NCBI GenBank assembly: GCA_028289375.1
Contig: JANQQK010000069.1
Coordinates: 62,001 to 126,000 of the forward strand
DNA: 64,000 nucleotides
Reading direction: 5' to 3'
DNA from: Phycisphaerae bacterium
Lineage (GTDB): Bacteria > Planctomycetota > Phycisphaerae > UBA1845
Part shown: one piece after another, positions 37,302 to 47,271 of the stretch
Numbering within the stretch: the first letter of the stretch is position 1
Layout of the letters: every line of letters starts with the position of its first letter
Program-made: the position numbers and the translations under genes
The notes under the pieces: generated by a model
Database searches by the model: none
What the model was told of the DNA's origin: nothing
Seen by the model: only the letters and a program-made list of their open reading frames with translations

Positions 37302-40016
37302 ATGCGACAATCGCGTCACGGCAAACGATGTGGATGGCTTGCACTGTCCGCCATCGCGGCATGTGTTTTGTGGATGCCGGCAGCGGTACATGCTGGCGAA
37401 GCGCCCAAGAGCGCTGAAGCCAAGAAGGAAAAGAAACCCGACTTCCCACCCTTCGACGAAGTCACCGAAGGTTACGAGAAGATCGACGGGTTCTTCGACC
37501 TCTACCACCACAAGGAAAAAGACCGACTTCTGGCAGCGATTCCAAAATCGATGCTCGGGAAGGAATTCCTGGTGCTCTCCAGCATTGCGGGCGGTCCCGG
37601 TTTGGCCGGATTCATGTGGGACAACCACGTCGCTCGCTGGGAAATGATGGATGATCGCCTGGTACTGATGAAGCCCGACCTGCGCTACGCCGACGTGAAG
37701 AAGGCCACGGTCGCAGACGTTGTGGATCGCACCTACACCGATCGCATTCTGCTCGCCACGAAAATCGTGACCAAGCGCGGTGCCGACCCGGTGATCGATT
37801 TTGACAAGGTCTGGAAAGCAGATCGCGTTGGGATCGGCGGCGTCTACGGTGGTTCGGTCGACGCTTCGCTTTCACGATGGGCCAAGATCAAGGGATTCGA
37901 GCGAAACATCGAGTTGGCCGTCGACACCGCGATCATGAAGGGTCGCAACGGCGGTGGCACGCGTGCACGCGTCCACTACAGCATCAGCGAGATTCCCAAG
38001 AGCGACTACACCCCGCGGCATGCCGATCCGCGCGTCGGCTACTTCATGACCGCCGTCAAGGATTGGTCCAAGCCGCACACCGACAAGACCATCTTCGATC
38101 GCTACATTCACCGGTGGCATCTCAAAAAGGCCGACCCCAAGGCCGATGTCAGCGATGTTCACCCCGACCATCAGATCGTCTTCTACATCGAGAAGACCGT
38201 CCCCATCAAATACCGACGCTACGTCCGCGAGGGCATTCTTGAGTGGAACAAAGCCTTCGAGAAGATCGGCCTGCTCAACGCCGTCGACTGCCGCCAGCAG
38301 ACCGACACGAACGAATTCGCCGACCTCGACCCGGAAGACGTCCGCTACAACTTCTTCCGCTGGATCGTCAGTGGCCGCGCGTTTGCGATGGGCCCATCAC
38401 GCGTGAACCCGAAGACCGGCCAGATTCTCGATGCCGACATTCTCTGGGACGACGCCCTCGTGCGATCGCTGCTGACGCAGTATGCCCGGCTGTCGGCGAA
38501 GGGACCTGCCGCCGGTTACGACCCGCAATTGCATGAGTTCCTGGAGCGATTCCCAGAGTGGAACTTCCAGTCGAACGAGTCGATCCTGATGCCGAGTACG
38601 CTTGAATATGCCGGTGTCGATCTTGCCTGGGAGCCGAACGTCCTCAACGAGTTGTACCGTCGCAATCAGTTCATGTGCAATTGTGCCCAGGGCATGACGC
38701 ACGAAATGTCGCTTGCCTACCTTGCGTCAAAGGCAGACGGTCTTGGCGGCCTCAGCGACGAGTTCATCGGCCAGGCCATCAAGTACGTCGTCGCCCACGA
38801 AGTTGGCCACACGCTCGGACTGCGTCACAACTTCAAGGCGAGCACATGGAAGACGCTTGAAGAACTGGAGTCGGCTCACGATGAGAACGCGATCACCGTC
38901 GCATCCGTCATGGACTACGTGCCGCCAATTTACGGACCGACGACCGACAGCCAGCCGCGTTTCTACTCTGCAGGCCTCGGACCGTACGATTTCTACGCCA
39001 TCGAATACGGCTATCGCCACACCGACAGTGAATACAAGTCGGAACAGGAACTTCTCAAGGCGATCACTTCGCGCTGCAACGAGCCGGGACTCGATTACGC
39101 AACGGACGAGGACACAATGTTCTTCGCGCCTGACCCGCTCGTGAACCGCTACGACAACGGCGATGATCCCATCAAGTACGCGAAAAGCCGCATGGAACTC
39201 GTGAAGCGTTTGCAGTCTGACATCGCCCACTGGTCGGTCGAGGATGGCGAGAGCTACAGCCACATGCGTCGCGCATTTGATGCACTGATGTTCGAGTTCA
39301 ACCGTGTTTCGCAGTTTGCGTCGCGCGTGGTCGGCGGACAGTACGTCAACCGCAACCACAAGGGCGATACAAACGAGCGACCGCCGTTCGAGATCGTTCC
39401 TGCCGAGAAACAACGTGAAGCCTTGGAGTTCATCGTCAGCAATGTGTTCAGCGCCGATGCGTTCGCATTCGACCCTGAGGTCATGAGCAAAATGGCGCCG
39501 GGTCGCTGGCGACACTGGGGTTCGGACAACTTCGGATCCATGACGCCCTACCCAATCCACGATCGCGTACTGGCGGTGCAGTACTGGGCGATGTTTAACC
39601 TGCTGAACCCGTTCACCATCAGCCGTGTTCACGACGCAGAAATCAAGATCGATGCATCGAAAGATGCGATCACGGTTCCGGAGATCATGTCCAAGACGAC
39701 GCTCGCGATCTGGTCTGAGTTGAAAGCGCCCGCCCGCGGGACATACACCGACCGTTCCCCCATGATCTCAAGCCTGCGTCGCAATCTGCAGCGTCAGCAT
39801 CTCGACATGGTGCTCAACATCGTGCTGTCGCAGCCTGGCGTGATGTATCCGGCCGATGCGCACTCGGTCGCAAGAACCACGGCCAAGGCGACGATGCAGC
39901 AAATCGAGACCGTCCTCAAGAATGACAACATCGATATGGCATCGCGTGCCCATCTGGAACAGGCCCACGCCCGCATCGAAAAGGCGCTGGACGCGGAATT
40001 CATCATTCGTTCATAA
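37302..40016 (+). CDS. Secreted zinc metalloprotease, DUF5117-type, copy 1
   Basis: The 904-residue protein has a signal peptide (residues 1 to about 32, ending VHAGEA). A large N-terminal region follows, and the metzincin zinc site HEVGHTLGLRH lies at residues 499-509. A Met-turn-like SVMDY lies about 50 residues later. The overall plan matches the DUF5117/DUF4953 group of bacterial zinc-dependent metalloproteases. AGGAGG (37289-37294), seven bases before the ATG at 37302, decides the start. A paralogue follows in tandem after 23 bases. The target is unknown; secretion and size suggest breakdown of external or envelope proteins. Confidence 0.87.
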   Translation: MRQSRHGKRCGWLALSAIAACVLWMPAAVHAGEAPKSAEAKKEKKPDFPPFDEVTEGYEKIDGFFDLYHHKEKDRLLAAIPKSMLGKEFLVLSSIAGGPGLAGFMWDNHVARWEMMDDRLVLMKPDLRYADVKKATVADVVDRTYTDRILLATKIVTKRGADPVIDFDKVWKADRVGIGGVYGGSVDASLSRWAKIKGFERNIELAVDTAIMKGRNGGGTRARVHYSISEIPKSDYTPRHADPRVGYFMTAVKDWSKPHTDKTIFDRYIHRWHLKKADPKADVSDVHPDHQIVFYIEKTVPIKYRRYVREGILEWNKAFEKIGLLNAVDCRQQTDTNEFADLDPEDVRYNFFRWIVSGRAFAMGPSRVNPKTGQILDADILWDDALVRSLLTQYARLSAKGPAAGYDPQLHEFLERFPEWNFQSNESILMPSTLEYAGVDLAWEPNVLNELYRRNQFMCNCAQGMTHEMSLAYLASKADGLGGLSDEFIGQAIKYVVAHEVGHTLGLRHNFKASTWKTLEELESAHDENAITVASVMDYVPPIYGPTTDSQPRFYSAGLGPYDFYAIEYGYRHTDSEYKSEQELLKAITSRCNEPGLDYATDEDTMFFAPDPLVNRYDNGDDPIKYAKSRMELVKRLQSDIAHWSVEDGESYSHMRRAFDALMFEFNRVSQFASRVVGGQYVNRNHKGDTNERPPFEIVPAEKQREALEFIVSNVFSADAFAFDPEVMSKMAPGRWRHWGSDNFGSMTPYPIHDRVLAVQYWAMFNLLNPFTISRVHDAEIKIDASKDAITVPEIMSKTTLAIWSELKAPARGTYTDRSPMISSLRRNLQRQHLDMVLNIVLSQPGVMYPADAHSVARTTAKATMQQIETVLKNDNIDMASRAHLEQAHARIEKALDAEFIIRS

Positions 40017-40039
40017 CCCATCAGGATTTGGAAACAGAT

Positions 40040-42739
40040 ATGAAACAGCGAATTGCAAAGTATGACATGACACGATGGATGCTGGCGTTGGTCGGCGCGG
40101 GCGTGCTCTGCATGTGCACGAACGATGCACGAGCCGACAAGGACGACTATCCGCCGTTTGATGAAGTCGTTAAAGACATGAAGGTAATGGAAGGCTTCTT
40201 CACCCTCTATTACGACGAGAAAAAGGACACACTTCTCGCCCGAATCCCGGCCAACATGCTCGAAGAGCCATTCCTTGCGAGTTTCTCGATTCCCAAGGGA
40301 CCCGGCTGGGCCAGCTCGATGCTCGGTGGTGCCGCGTTCTACTTCGAAAAGATGGACAAGAAGCTCGTCCTGCTCGAAGACGACACCCGCTACAAACGCG
40401 GCAAGGGAAGCACGGTCGAGGATGTCATCGGACGCACCTACACAGACACAATCGTCAAAGCCGTCAACATCAAGACGATGGCGGGCAAAGACCCCCTGAT
40501 CGACATGGGCGACCTGCTCAAGAGCGATCTTCTCGGTCTTGGCGGCGCGTTCGGCGGTCGACGCATGGACCGCTCGCTGAGTCGCTGGAGCAAGATGAAG
40601 GCATTTCCGGACAACGTCGAATTGGCTGTGGATGGCGCCTACATGGGACGCTCAGCGTCCGACGGCGGCGTCATCGCATCGGTGCATGCCAGCATGTCAC
40701 GGTTGCCGAAGAACAACGGCTACCAGCCGCGTGAAGCCGACAACCGATTGGGCTACTTCATGACCGCCCAGAAGGACTGGACCGTCGATCACGACTCGAA
40801 GACGGTCTTCAAACGCTACATCCACCGTTGGCACCTTGAAAAACAGGACCCCAAAGCCAAGGAATCCCCGGTCAAAGATCCGATCATTTTCTACATCGAG
40901 AAGACCGTACCGGTGAAATATCGTCGCTACGTCCGCGACGGCATCCTCGAGTGGAACAAGGCATTCGAGAAGATCGGCTACCTCGACGCCGTGCAGGTGC
41001 GTCAGCAAACCGAGACCAACGAATTCGCCGATCTTGATCCCGAGGATGTGCGCTACAGCTTCTTCCGCTGGATCGTGACAGGCCGAGCCTTCGCACGCGG
41101 TCCATCCCGCGCCAATCCCTACACCGGGCAGATCCTCGACGCCGACATCGTCATGGACGATTCGATGGTGCGGTTCTACACAAGTGACTTCGGACTCCAG
41201 GGACCGCGCGCCTATGACAGCCTCAGCGATCCGCTCGCGCAGGACTTCTACACGCAATTCCCGGAGTTCAAGCATCAGTCCCTGCACGAATCGCTGACAC
41301 CTGAATTCGTCACGAACATGACGTCATTTGGTGACGGCATCGCGGACCGCGCAGCCGAGTTCTTCAAACATCACGAGCACGGTGATCCGTGTGAATATGG
41401 CGTCGGCATGGTGCAGCAGTTGGGATTCGCCCAGCTTTACTCAGCCACGTCCGCAAGTCGCGACCTGCCGGAGGAGTTCATCGGCCAAGCCATCAAGGAA
41501 GTCGTCGCCCACGAGGTGGGTCACACCCTCGGTCTGCGACACAACTTCAAAGCCAGTGCGTGGCGTCCATTGAGCGACATTACGTCGTCACAGCGCGACG
41601 AGCGCCCCCTGACCGGATCGGTCATGGATTACAACCCACTCGAATACGCCGGGTCCGAGGAAGAGCAGGGTCTGTTCATCACGACCGCCCTCGGCCCCTA
41701 CGATATGTGGGTCATTGAGTATGGCTACCGCCCGTTCATGCCGGGTGGCGATCACGGCTCTGAGCAGGAGATGCTCAAGGCGATTGCGTCGCGCGTCGCA
41801 GAGGCAGGCTTGGAGTATGCCACGGACGAAGACACATCCGATTTCGGCCCCGACCCATACGTCTACCGCTTCGACAACGGCGACGACCCGATCGAATTCG
41901 CGAAACACCGCATGGCGTTGGCGGAACGCCTCATGGGCGATCTGACCGACCGCGCCGTCGAGGATGGCGAGAGCTACAACCGCCTTCGTCGGGCCGTCAA
42001 CATCGTGCTGGGTGAATACTCATTCGCCTCACGGATGGTGGCCCGACTCGTTGGCGGCCAGAGCGTCAGTCGCGATCACAAGGGCGACCCGAACGCGCGT
42101 GAACCCTTCGAGATCGTTCCGGTCGAGACGCAGCGAAACGCGCTTAAGTACCTCAATGAGACCGTCTTCTCAGATGACATGTACAAGCTGCCGCCGGACC
42201 TGCTGAATAAACTCGCCCCGGGCCGATTCTGGCACTGGGACAGCGACGAGTTCAACATTGACGTCGACTACAACCTGCATGACCGCGTGTTGGCCGTTCA
42301 GGCCCGCGCGCTGACCCTGGTGATGAACCCCATCAACATCAACCGCATCCACGATGCGGAGTTGAAGGTTCCATCCGGTGAAGACGCCATGACCGTGCCC
42401 GAGCTTTTCCGAAGCGTCACCGATGGCATCTTCAGCGAATTGTCCGCCAAGGCTTCCGGAAACTACACCGATCGCAAGCCGATGGTGTCCAGTTTCCGGC
42501 GCAATCTGCAACGCGAGTATGTCCGTCGGCTGGTCTCGATGCTGCTCCGTGGGACGAATCGGGGCTTGAATCCCGATGCCCACGCCATCGTACGTGCGAC
42601 GCTCAAGAACCTCGGCGTCGAGTCGGCCAAGATCATCGACAAGATGGGATCGCGCCTCGACACCTACACCCTCGCCCATCTCGACGAGATGAACTCGACC
42701 ATCGAGCGGGCACTCGACGCGGACTTCGTGATTCGCTGA
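40040..42739 (+). CDS. Secreted zinc metalloprotease, DUF5117-type, copy 2
   Basis: The 899-residue paralogue of the preceding gene has the same layout. A signal peptide ends near NDARADK, the metzincin site HEVGHTLGLRH is at residues 491-501, and the Met-turn segment is SVMDYNPLEY. Long stretches align with copy 1, such as KTVPVKYRRYVRDGILEWNK. A clear difference is the region before the zinc helix (residues about 400-480), where the copies have diverged. I chose the ATG at 40040 (GGAA six bases upstream); TTG 40028 is a poorer choice. The transcript ends at a strong terminator. Confidence 0.87.
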   Translation: MKQRIAKYDMTRWMLALVGAGVLCMCTNDARADKDDYPPFDEVVKDMKVMEGFFTLYYDEKKDTLLARIPANMLEEPFLASFSIPKGPGWASSMLGGAAFYFEKMDKKLVLLEDDTRYKRGKGSTVEDVIGRTYTDTIVKAVNIKTMAGKDPLIDMGDLLKSDLLGLGGAFGGRRMDRSLSRWSKMKAFPDNVELAVDGAYMGRSASDGGVIASVHASMSRLPKNNGYQPREADNRLGYFMTAQKDWTVDHDSKTVFKRYIHRWHLEKQDPKAKESPVKDPIIFYIEKTVPVKYRRYVRDGILEWNKAFEKIGYLDAVQVRQQTETNEFADLDPEDVRYSFFRWIVTGRAFARGPSRANPYTGQILDADIVMDDSMVRFYTSDFGLQGPRAYDSLSDPLAQDFYTQFPEFKHQSLHESLTPEFVTNMTSFGDGIADRAAEFFKHHEHGDPCEYGVGMVQQLGFAQLYSATSASRDLPEEFIGQAIKEVVAHEVGHTLGLRHNFKASAWRPLSDITSSQRDERPLTGSVMDYNPLEYAGSEEEQGLFITTALGPYDMWVIEYGYRPFMPGGDHGSEQEMLKAIASRVAEAGLEYATDEDTSDFGPDPYVYRFDNGDDPIEFAKHRMALAERLMGDLTDRAVEDGESYNRLRRAVNIVLGEYSFASRMVARLVGGQSVSRDHKGDPNAREPFEIVPVETQRNALKYLNETVFSDDMYKLPPDLLNKLAPGRFWHWDSDEFNIDVDYNLHDRVLAVQARALTLVMNPININRIHDAELKVPSGEDAMTVPELFRSVTDGIFSELSAKASGNYTDRKPMVSSFRRNLQREYVRRLVSMLLRGTNRGLNPDAHAIVRATLKNLGVESAKIIDKMGSRLDTYTLAHLDEMNSTIERALDADFVIR

Positions 42740-42763
42740 CGGAATATCCGTCCAGAGAACCCC

Positions 42764-42801
42764 GAACCGGGACGTCGAAAGGCGTTCCGGTTCTTTTTTT
42801 T
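42764..42801 (+). terminator. Rho-independent terminator of the metalloprotease pair
   Basis: GAACCGGGACG (42764-42774) pairs with CGTTCCGGTTC (42783-42793) as an 11-bp stem including one G-T pair. The loop is eight bases, and eight T follow (42794-42801). It lies 25 bases after the stop of copy 2 and isolates the pair from the pnt operon. Confidence 0.9.
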
Positions 42802-42964
42802 GGCATCCCGATTTTCCCTCAACACCTCGAAACGGGCACACAAAACCCCTCATCCGCACCATTCCCTGTCCCCGCCAAGCCCGCCCTGCCGATATTGGAG
42901 GAACGACTCCTTTCGTGTATCTTCCCGGAAGTGAGAGACTCCCCGATTCTGCTGCAGGTGAGAC

Positions 42965-44119
42965 ATGAAACTGGCGTTGCTCAAAGAAACCATACCCGAC
43001 GAGACACGCGTCGCCCTCGTGCCCCAGTGCGTCACGCGACTGACCAAGTCCGGCATCGACGTCACCGTTGAATCCGGTGCCGGCACAGCCTCGAGCGTTG
43101 CAGACGCCGACTACGAAAAAGCAGGCGCATCCATCGCACCAGACGCCGCCCAAGCCGTCGCAGGTACGGACCTCGTCATACAGGTTCGGCGACCGGGCGA
43201 ATCAGACGTAGCCGCACTGCCCGAAGGCTGCATTCTCCTGGCCAACCTCGGTGCACTCGGCGGTCTGAAGGACGGATCATTCGTCGACAGCCTGTCATCC
43301 AGGAAGATCACAGCCTTATCGATGGACTGCGTACCGCGTATCACGCGTGCGCAGAGCATGGACGTTCTCTCTTCGCAGTCCAATCTCGCCGGCTACAAAG
43401 CCGTCATCATCGCCGCCGAACAGCTGCCCAAGATCATGCCGATGCTCATGACCGCCGCCGGGACAATTTCCGCTGCCAAGGTGTTCGTCCTTGGGGCGGG
43501 TGTGGCGGGACTGCAGGCGATCGCAACGGCCAAGCGTCTCGGCGCCATTGTCGAAGCGTTCGATACCCGGGCAGCCGTCAAGGAGCAGGTGGAAAGCCTC
43601 GGAGCCCGTTTCGTCGAATTCGATCTCGGCGTCGGCGATTCGGAGGACGCCGGTGGATACGCCAAGGCCCTGACCGAAGACCAGCAGAAAAAGCAGCAGG
43701 AACTGCTCGCCGAGCATATGAAGCAATTCGACGCTGTCATCACGACCGCGCTCGTACCAGGTCGACGCGCCCCGATCCTCATCACCGAGGAAACCGTCAA
43801 AGGCATGCGTCACGGCTCGGTCGTCGTCGACCTGGCTGCCGAAATGGGCGGCAACTGCGAGTGCACCGAACCAGGCGAAATCGTCGTCAAGCATGGCGTG
43901 ACCATTTGTGGTCGGCTCAATCTGCCCGCCACCCTCGCCGTCAACGCCAGCCAGATGTTCAGCAAGAACATGTCGACGCTGCTGCTCGACTTGTACGACG
44001 ACGGCAAACTCAACCTTGATCCCGAAGACGAAGTCGTCGCCGGTGCACTGATCACCCGCAATGGCGAAGTCGTCCACGCACAAACCAAAGAAGCACTATC
44101 CAAGGAGCAGGTGGGCTGA
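42965..44119 (+). CDS. pntAA: NAD(P) transhydrogenase subunit alpha, part 1
   Basis: The 384-residue protein is the soluble NAD(H)-binding domain I of proton-translocating transhydrogenase. It begins MKLALLKETIPDETRVALVP, has the dinucleotide fold motif VLGAGVAGLQAIATAKRLGA, and carries the RQD-loop region typical of AlaDH/PNT proteins. The enzyme exchanges hydride between NADH and NADP+ using the proton gradient, supplying NADPH. The alpha subunit is split into two genes here, as in many non-enteric bacteria. Its stop overlaps the next start by one base (TGATG). Confidence 0.94.
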   Translation: MKLALLKETIPDETRVALVPQCVTRLTKSGIDVTVESGAGTASSVADADYEKAGASIAPDAAQAVAGTDLVIQVRRPGESDVAALPEGCILLANLGALGGLKDGSFVDSLSSRKITALSMDCVPRITRAQSMDVLSSQSNLAGYKAVIIAAEQLPKIMPMLMTAAGTISAAKVFVLGAGVAGLQAIATAKRLGAIVEAFDTRAAVKEQVESLGARFVEFDLGVGDSEDAGGYAKALTEDQQKKQQELLAEHMKQFDAVITTALVPGRRAPILITEETVKGMRHGSVVVDLAAEMGGNCECTEPGEIVVKHGVTICGRLNLPATLAVNASQMFSKNMSTLLLDLYDDGKLNLDPEDEVVAGALITRNGEVVHAQTKEALSKEQVG

Positions 44120-44397
44120 TGGAACTGTATCTGCCACTGTTGTTCACGTTCACCCTCGCCGTCTTCCTCGGCTTTGAGGTGATTTCCAAGGTTCCCACGA
44201 CCCTGCACACACCGTTGATGTCCGGTGCAAACGCCATTTCCGGTATCACGGTGGTCGGCGCCATCCTCTGTGCCGGTCAGCCGGACAACAATCTGGCCAA
44301 ATGGCTGGGCATGTTCGCGGTGATGTTCGCGACGGTGAATGTGGTCGGCGGGTTTCTCGTCACCGACCGCATGTTCAAGATGTTCAAGCGCAAGTAG
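44119..44397 (+). CDS. pntAB: NAD(P) transhydrogenase subunit alpha, part 2
   Basis: The 92-residue membrane protein has three predicted helices and corresponds to the C-terminal membrane part of E. coli PntA. The SKVPTTLHTPLMSGANAISGI segment is diagnostic. It forms the proton channel together with PntB. It is translationally coupled to pntAA and 24 bases upstream of pntB, where AGGAAAG provides the ribosome-binding site. Confidence 0.93.
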   Translation: MELYLPLLFTFTLAVFLGFEVISKVPTTLHTPLMSGANAISGITVVGAILCAGQPDNNLAKWLGMFAVMFATVNVVGGFLVTDRMFKMFKRK

Positions 44398-44421
44398 TTT
44401 CCCGCAGGAAAGCACGACACC

Positions 44422-45810
44422 ATGTCAGACGCACTTATTCAAATTGCCTACCTCGCTTCGGTCTGCTGCTTCATTGTCGGACTGAAGAAACTCAGCGGCC
44501 CAAAGACTGCCCGCACCGGAAACGCGCTGGCGTCATTGGCCATGCTCATCGCCATCGTCGCCGCCCTGCTCGACCATCAGGTGGTCAGTTTCCCGATGAT
44601 CATCGCCGGGTTCATTCTCGGCGGTGTCGCAGGCGCCATCTTTGCCCTGAAGGTCGAAATGACGGCCATGCCGCAGATGGTCGCCCTGTTCAACGGTTTC
44701 GGCGGCATTGCGTCGGCCATTGTCGCCCTCAGTGACTTCGCCACACCGCGTCCTGAGGGCGTTGAAGGCATCGTCTTTGCATCCGCCCTCGCCATCGGCA
44801 TTTCGGTTGTCATCGGTGCCGTCACCTTGACTGGCAGTCTCGTCGCCTTCGGCAAGCTGCAGGGATTGGTCAACTCCGCGCCGATCACGTATTCATTCCA
44901 AAAGCTCGGCAACGCCCTGCTCTTCCTCGCCATTGTCGCCCTGTTCATCCCGTTCTGCGGTGAAGGACACCCCGGCTGGGCGATCGTTGTCATGATGCTC
45001 CTATCGCTCGGACTGGGCATTTTGCTCGTCATTCCGATCGGCGGCGCGGACATGCCGGTCGTCATCTCACTGCTGAATTCCTACTCCGGATTGGCCGCCT
45101 GCGCCACCGGATTCGTATTGAACAATCAACTGCTGATCATCGCCGGATCGATGGTCGGTGCCGCCGGCATCATCCTCACCGTCCTGATGTGCGATGCGAT
45201 GAACCGCTCGCTGACCAACGTCATCTTCGGCGCCTTCGGAGCCGCCGACTCAACCGGCGCCGCAAGCGGTGAGCAGCGCAGCGTGACCAAGTACAGCGTC
45301 GAAGACGCCATGATGACCCTTGAAAACGCCTCTCAGGTCGTCATTGTCCCGGGATACGGATTGGCCGTCGCCCGCGCTCAGCACATCACCCACGAATTGG
45401 GCCAGATGCTCGAAAAACGCGGCATCACCGTGAAGTACGCCATCCACCCGGTCGCAGGTCGCATGCCCGGACACATGAACGTGCTTCTCGCAGAGGCCGA
45501 CGTGCCTTACGAGCAGCTCATCGAAATGGACACGATCAACCCCGAATTCGAGTACACCGACGTGGTCCTCGTGCTCGGAGCCAACGACGTGATCAACCCA
45601 GCCGCCCGCACCGAGGGCAGCCCGATCTCCGGCATGCCGATCCTCGATGTGGATCGCGCCCGCACGGTCATGATCTGCAAGCGATCCCTGTCACCCGGTT
45701 TCGCCGGCATCGACAACGAACTGTTCTACGATGAGAAGACGATGATGCTTTTCGGCGATGCCAAGAAAACCATCACCGATCTCGTCGAAACGCTGAGGAA
45801 TGGAAGCTGA
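44422..45810 (+). CDS. pntB: NAD(P) transhydrogenase subunit beta
   Basis: The 462-residue protein has about nine membrane helices followed by the NADP(H)-binding domain III. The membrane part includes MPQMVALFNGFGG and PVVISLLNSYSG; domain III has VPGYGLAVARAQH, HPVAGRMPGHMNVLLAEA and GANDVINPAAR. It completes the transhydrogenase. Its last 38 bases overlap, on the opposite strand, the end of a VPEP-tail gene. Confidence 0.95.
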   Translation: MSDALIQIAYLASVCCFIVGLKKLSGPKTARTGNALASLAMLIAIVAALLDHQVVSFPMIIAGFILGGVAGAIFALKVEMTAMPQMVALFNGFGGIASAIVALSDFATPRPEGVEGIVFASALAIGISVVIGAVTLTGSLVAFGKLQGLVNSAPITYSFQKLGNALLFLAIVALFIPFCGEGHPGWAIVVMMLLSLGLGILLVIPIGGADMPVVISLLNSYSGLAACATGFVLNNQLLIIAGSMVGAAGIILTVLMCDAMNRSLTNVIFGAFGAADSTGAASGEQRSVTKYSVEDAMMTLENASQVVIVPGYGLAVARAQHITHELGQMLEKRGITVKYAIHPVAGRMPGHMNVLLAEADVPYEQLIEMDTINPEFEYTDVVLVLGANDVINPAARTEGSPISGMPILDVDRARTVMICKRSLSPGFAGIDNELFYDEKTMMLFGDAKKTITDLVETLRNGS

Positions 45811-46426
45811 CCACGCTTCGCGTGCTTCGACCGACAAACAGCACACCAAATCCGAGTAGCGTCAACACGCTTGGTTCCGGAACAAAGCGATGTTCCCGAA
45901 TCGAGAGACCACGAATGGTTGTGAAGTCCAGGGACTGATGGTCATGGACGGAAAGCGTCCAGGTACCGGAAATGTCCTGATACAGGAACTGCCAGAACTC
46001 GCCGCTTAGCGGTCGCCACTCTCCGACGACGTTGTCAATCCCGACGTTGTCCACGCCATAAGGCGTCGCGGCGTAGTCCCAGAAAAACATATAGTCACCA
46101 GTAGCGGGGTTGCCGAAATTGTCGTTGCTGAATCCACTTGGGCCATCCCCTGGTTGATCAACCAACGTGAGCGGCGTACCAAATGGCCCCTGAATGCGTG
46201 CTTCAACGTCGCCCTGCCATGTGCTCGATATGATGATGCCAATCTGTAAGTCCATCAGGGGCGTGGCGTAGAAATCGTAGTCCACCTCAAACGTCGCAAA
46301 CCCACCTCCATCCGGCACCGGAATGTTCGTTTCAAAGTTGGTCGCAACCCATTCGAAGTGACCGTCGTCGCCTTGCACACCCAACGATCCGGCTACCATA
46401 CACAACATCGATGTGAATGTAAGCAT
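45773..46426 (-). CDS. P-domain exoprotein with VPEP sorting tail, extended C-terminus
   Basis: The 217-residue protein has a short signal peptide, and its middle part matches the proprotein-convertase P-domain beta-sandwich (STWQGDVEARIQGPFG, DNFGNPATGD, SGTWTLSVHDH). The PEP motif is at 183-185, followed by a hydrophobic helix and an Arg. It then runs 17 residues further (tail SVVSFHSSAFRRDR) instead of stopping. These last residues are antisense to the end of pntB, suggesting that an original stop was lost. GGAGGAAA upstream supports the ATG at 46426. It is a tandem paralogue of the next minus-strand gene. Confidence 0.8.
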   Translation of the reverse strand: MLTFTSMLCMVAGSLGVQGDDGHFEWVATNFETNIPVPDGGGFATFEVDYDFYATPLMDLQIGIIISSTWQGDVEARIQGPFGTPLTLVDQPGDGPSGFSNDNFGNPATGDYMFFWDYAATPYGVDNVGIDNVVGEWRPLSGEFWQFLYQDISGTWTLSVHDHQSLDFTTIRGLSIREHRFVPEPSVLTLLGFGVLFVGRSTRSVVSFHSSAFRRDR

Positions 46427-46556
46427 GTGTTCGTTTCCTCCGGTTACGCAGGCCGGTCGTTCAGCCCGCCTCTTTGCGACAGAAATCGAATATCACGATA
46501 GCGCGACTCCTCGACGATACTTGAATCCATGTTGTCGGGAAACAAGGCAAAACGAA

Positions 46557-46589
46557 AAGACCCCCGAGGTGAATCACCCAGGGGGTCTT
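46557..46589 (-). terminator. Terminator between the two VPEP genes
   Basis: AAGACCCCC (46557-46565) and GGGGGTCTT (46581-46589) form a perfect 9-bp stem with a 15-base loop, about 60 bases past the stop of the upstream minus-strand gene. Read on the minus strand it is followed by a T-rich stretch (TTCGTTTTGCC). It could separate expression of the two paralogues. Confidence 0.65.
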
Positions 46590-46650
46590 GTTCCTTCTCT
46601 CGTATGTGGATCAAGGCGATTAAGAGCGGATCGCCTTGCTCACATCGCGA

Positions 46651-47271
46651 TTAGCGACGACGACGCAGAGCGACGAGGCCACCCATGCCGAGCAGAGCCA
46701 TCGTGGCCGGCTCAGGAACCGTGGCGCTGATGCCGAAGCCCTGGATCGCAGCGAAGTCCTGACCAGCATTGTCGCTGACCGACAGAGTCCACGTACCGTT
46801 AACTTCTTCGCCATCAAAGTCAGAGAGGCTGCCACCATCTGGGAGCCACGAACCGGTCACATTGGAGACACCAGGAGTCGAAGCGCCGCCACCTGTGTCA
46901 TAAACCGAAGCAGCTTCGTCATCCAGTCGGAAAAACTCACCGGTTGCCGGATTGCCGAAGTTGTCGGCCGACCAACCTGCACCACTGTCCTGTGGCTGAC
47001 CTGGACGGTTGATGACGGTGACACTCGTACCAGCCGGGCTGATCACGTTGGCGATGATGTCGCCCTGCCACGTGGTGGAGATCAGGACGTCGGCATCGAG
47101 GTCGATGATGCCACCGCTGCCGCTAACGTCGAGGTCGAGACCTACGAATGTGCCCGATCCATCAGGAACGGAGACGTTGCCACTCGTCGACTCTTCCACC
47201 AACTGTGCAGAGGCAATCGAGCCCATCGCACAAACCAGGACACCGCACAATGCAGTCTTCGCAAAATTCAT
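46651..47271 (-). CDS. P-domain exoprotein with VPEP sorting tail
   Basis: The 206-residue protein has a signal peptide (ending SIASA-Q) and a P-domain-like beta-sandwich (STTWQGDIIANVISPAG, DNFGNPATGEF, NGTWTLSVSDNAGQDF). It has a complete sorting tail: VPEPATMALLGMGG, a hydrophobic stretch, then RRRR. Proteins with this tail are cut and anchored by exosortase systems; none is encoded here. AGGAGGAG upstream supports the ATG at 47271; an in-frame ATG at 47325 is a poorer start. It is paralogous to the next minus-strand gene. Confidence 0.87.
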   Translation of the reverse strand: MNFAKTALCGVLVCAMGSIASAQLVEESTSGNVSVPDGSGTFVGLDLDVSGSGGIIDLDADVLISTTWQGDIIANVISPAGTSVTVINRPGQPQDSGAGWSADNFGNPATGEFFRLDDEAASVYDTGGGASTPGVSNVTGSWLPDGGSLSDFDGEEVNGTWTLSVSDNAGQDFAAIQGFGISATVPEPATMALLGMGGLVALRRRR

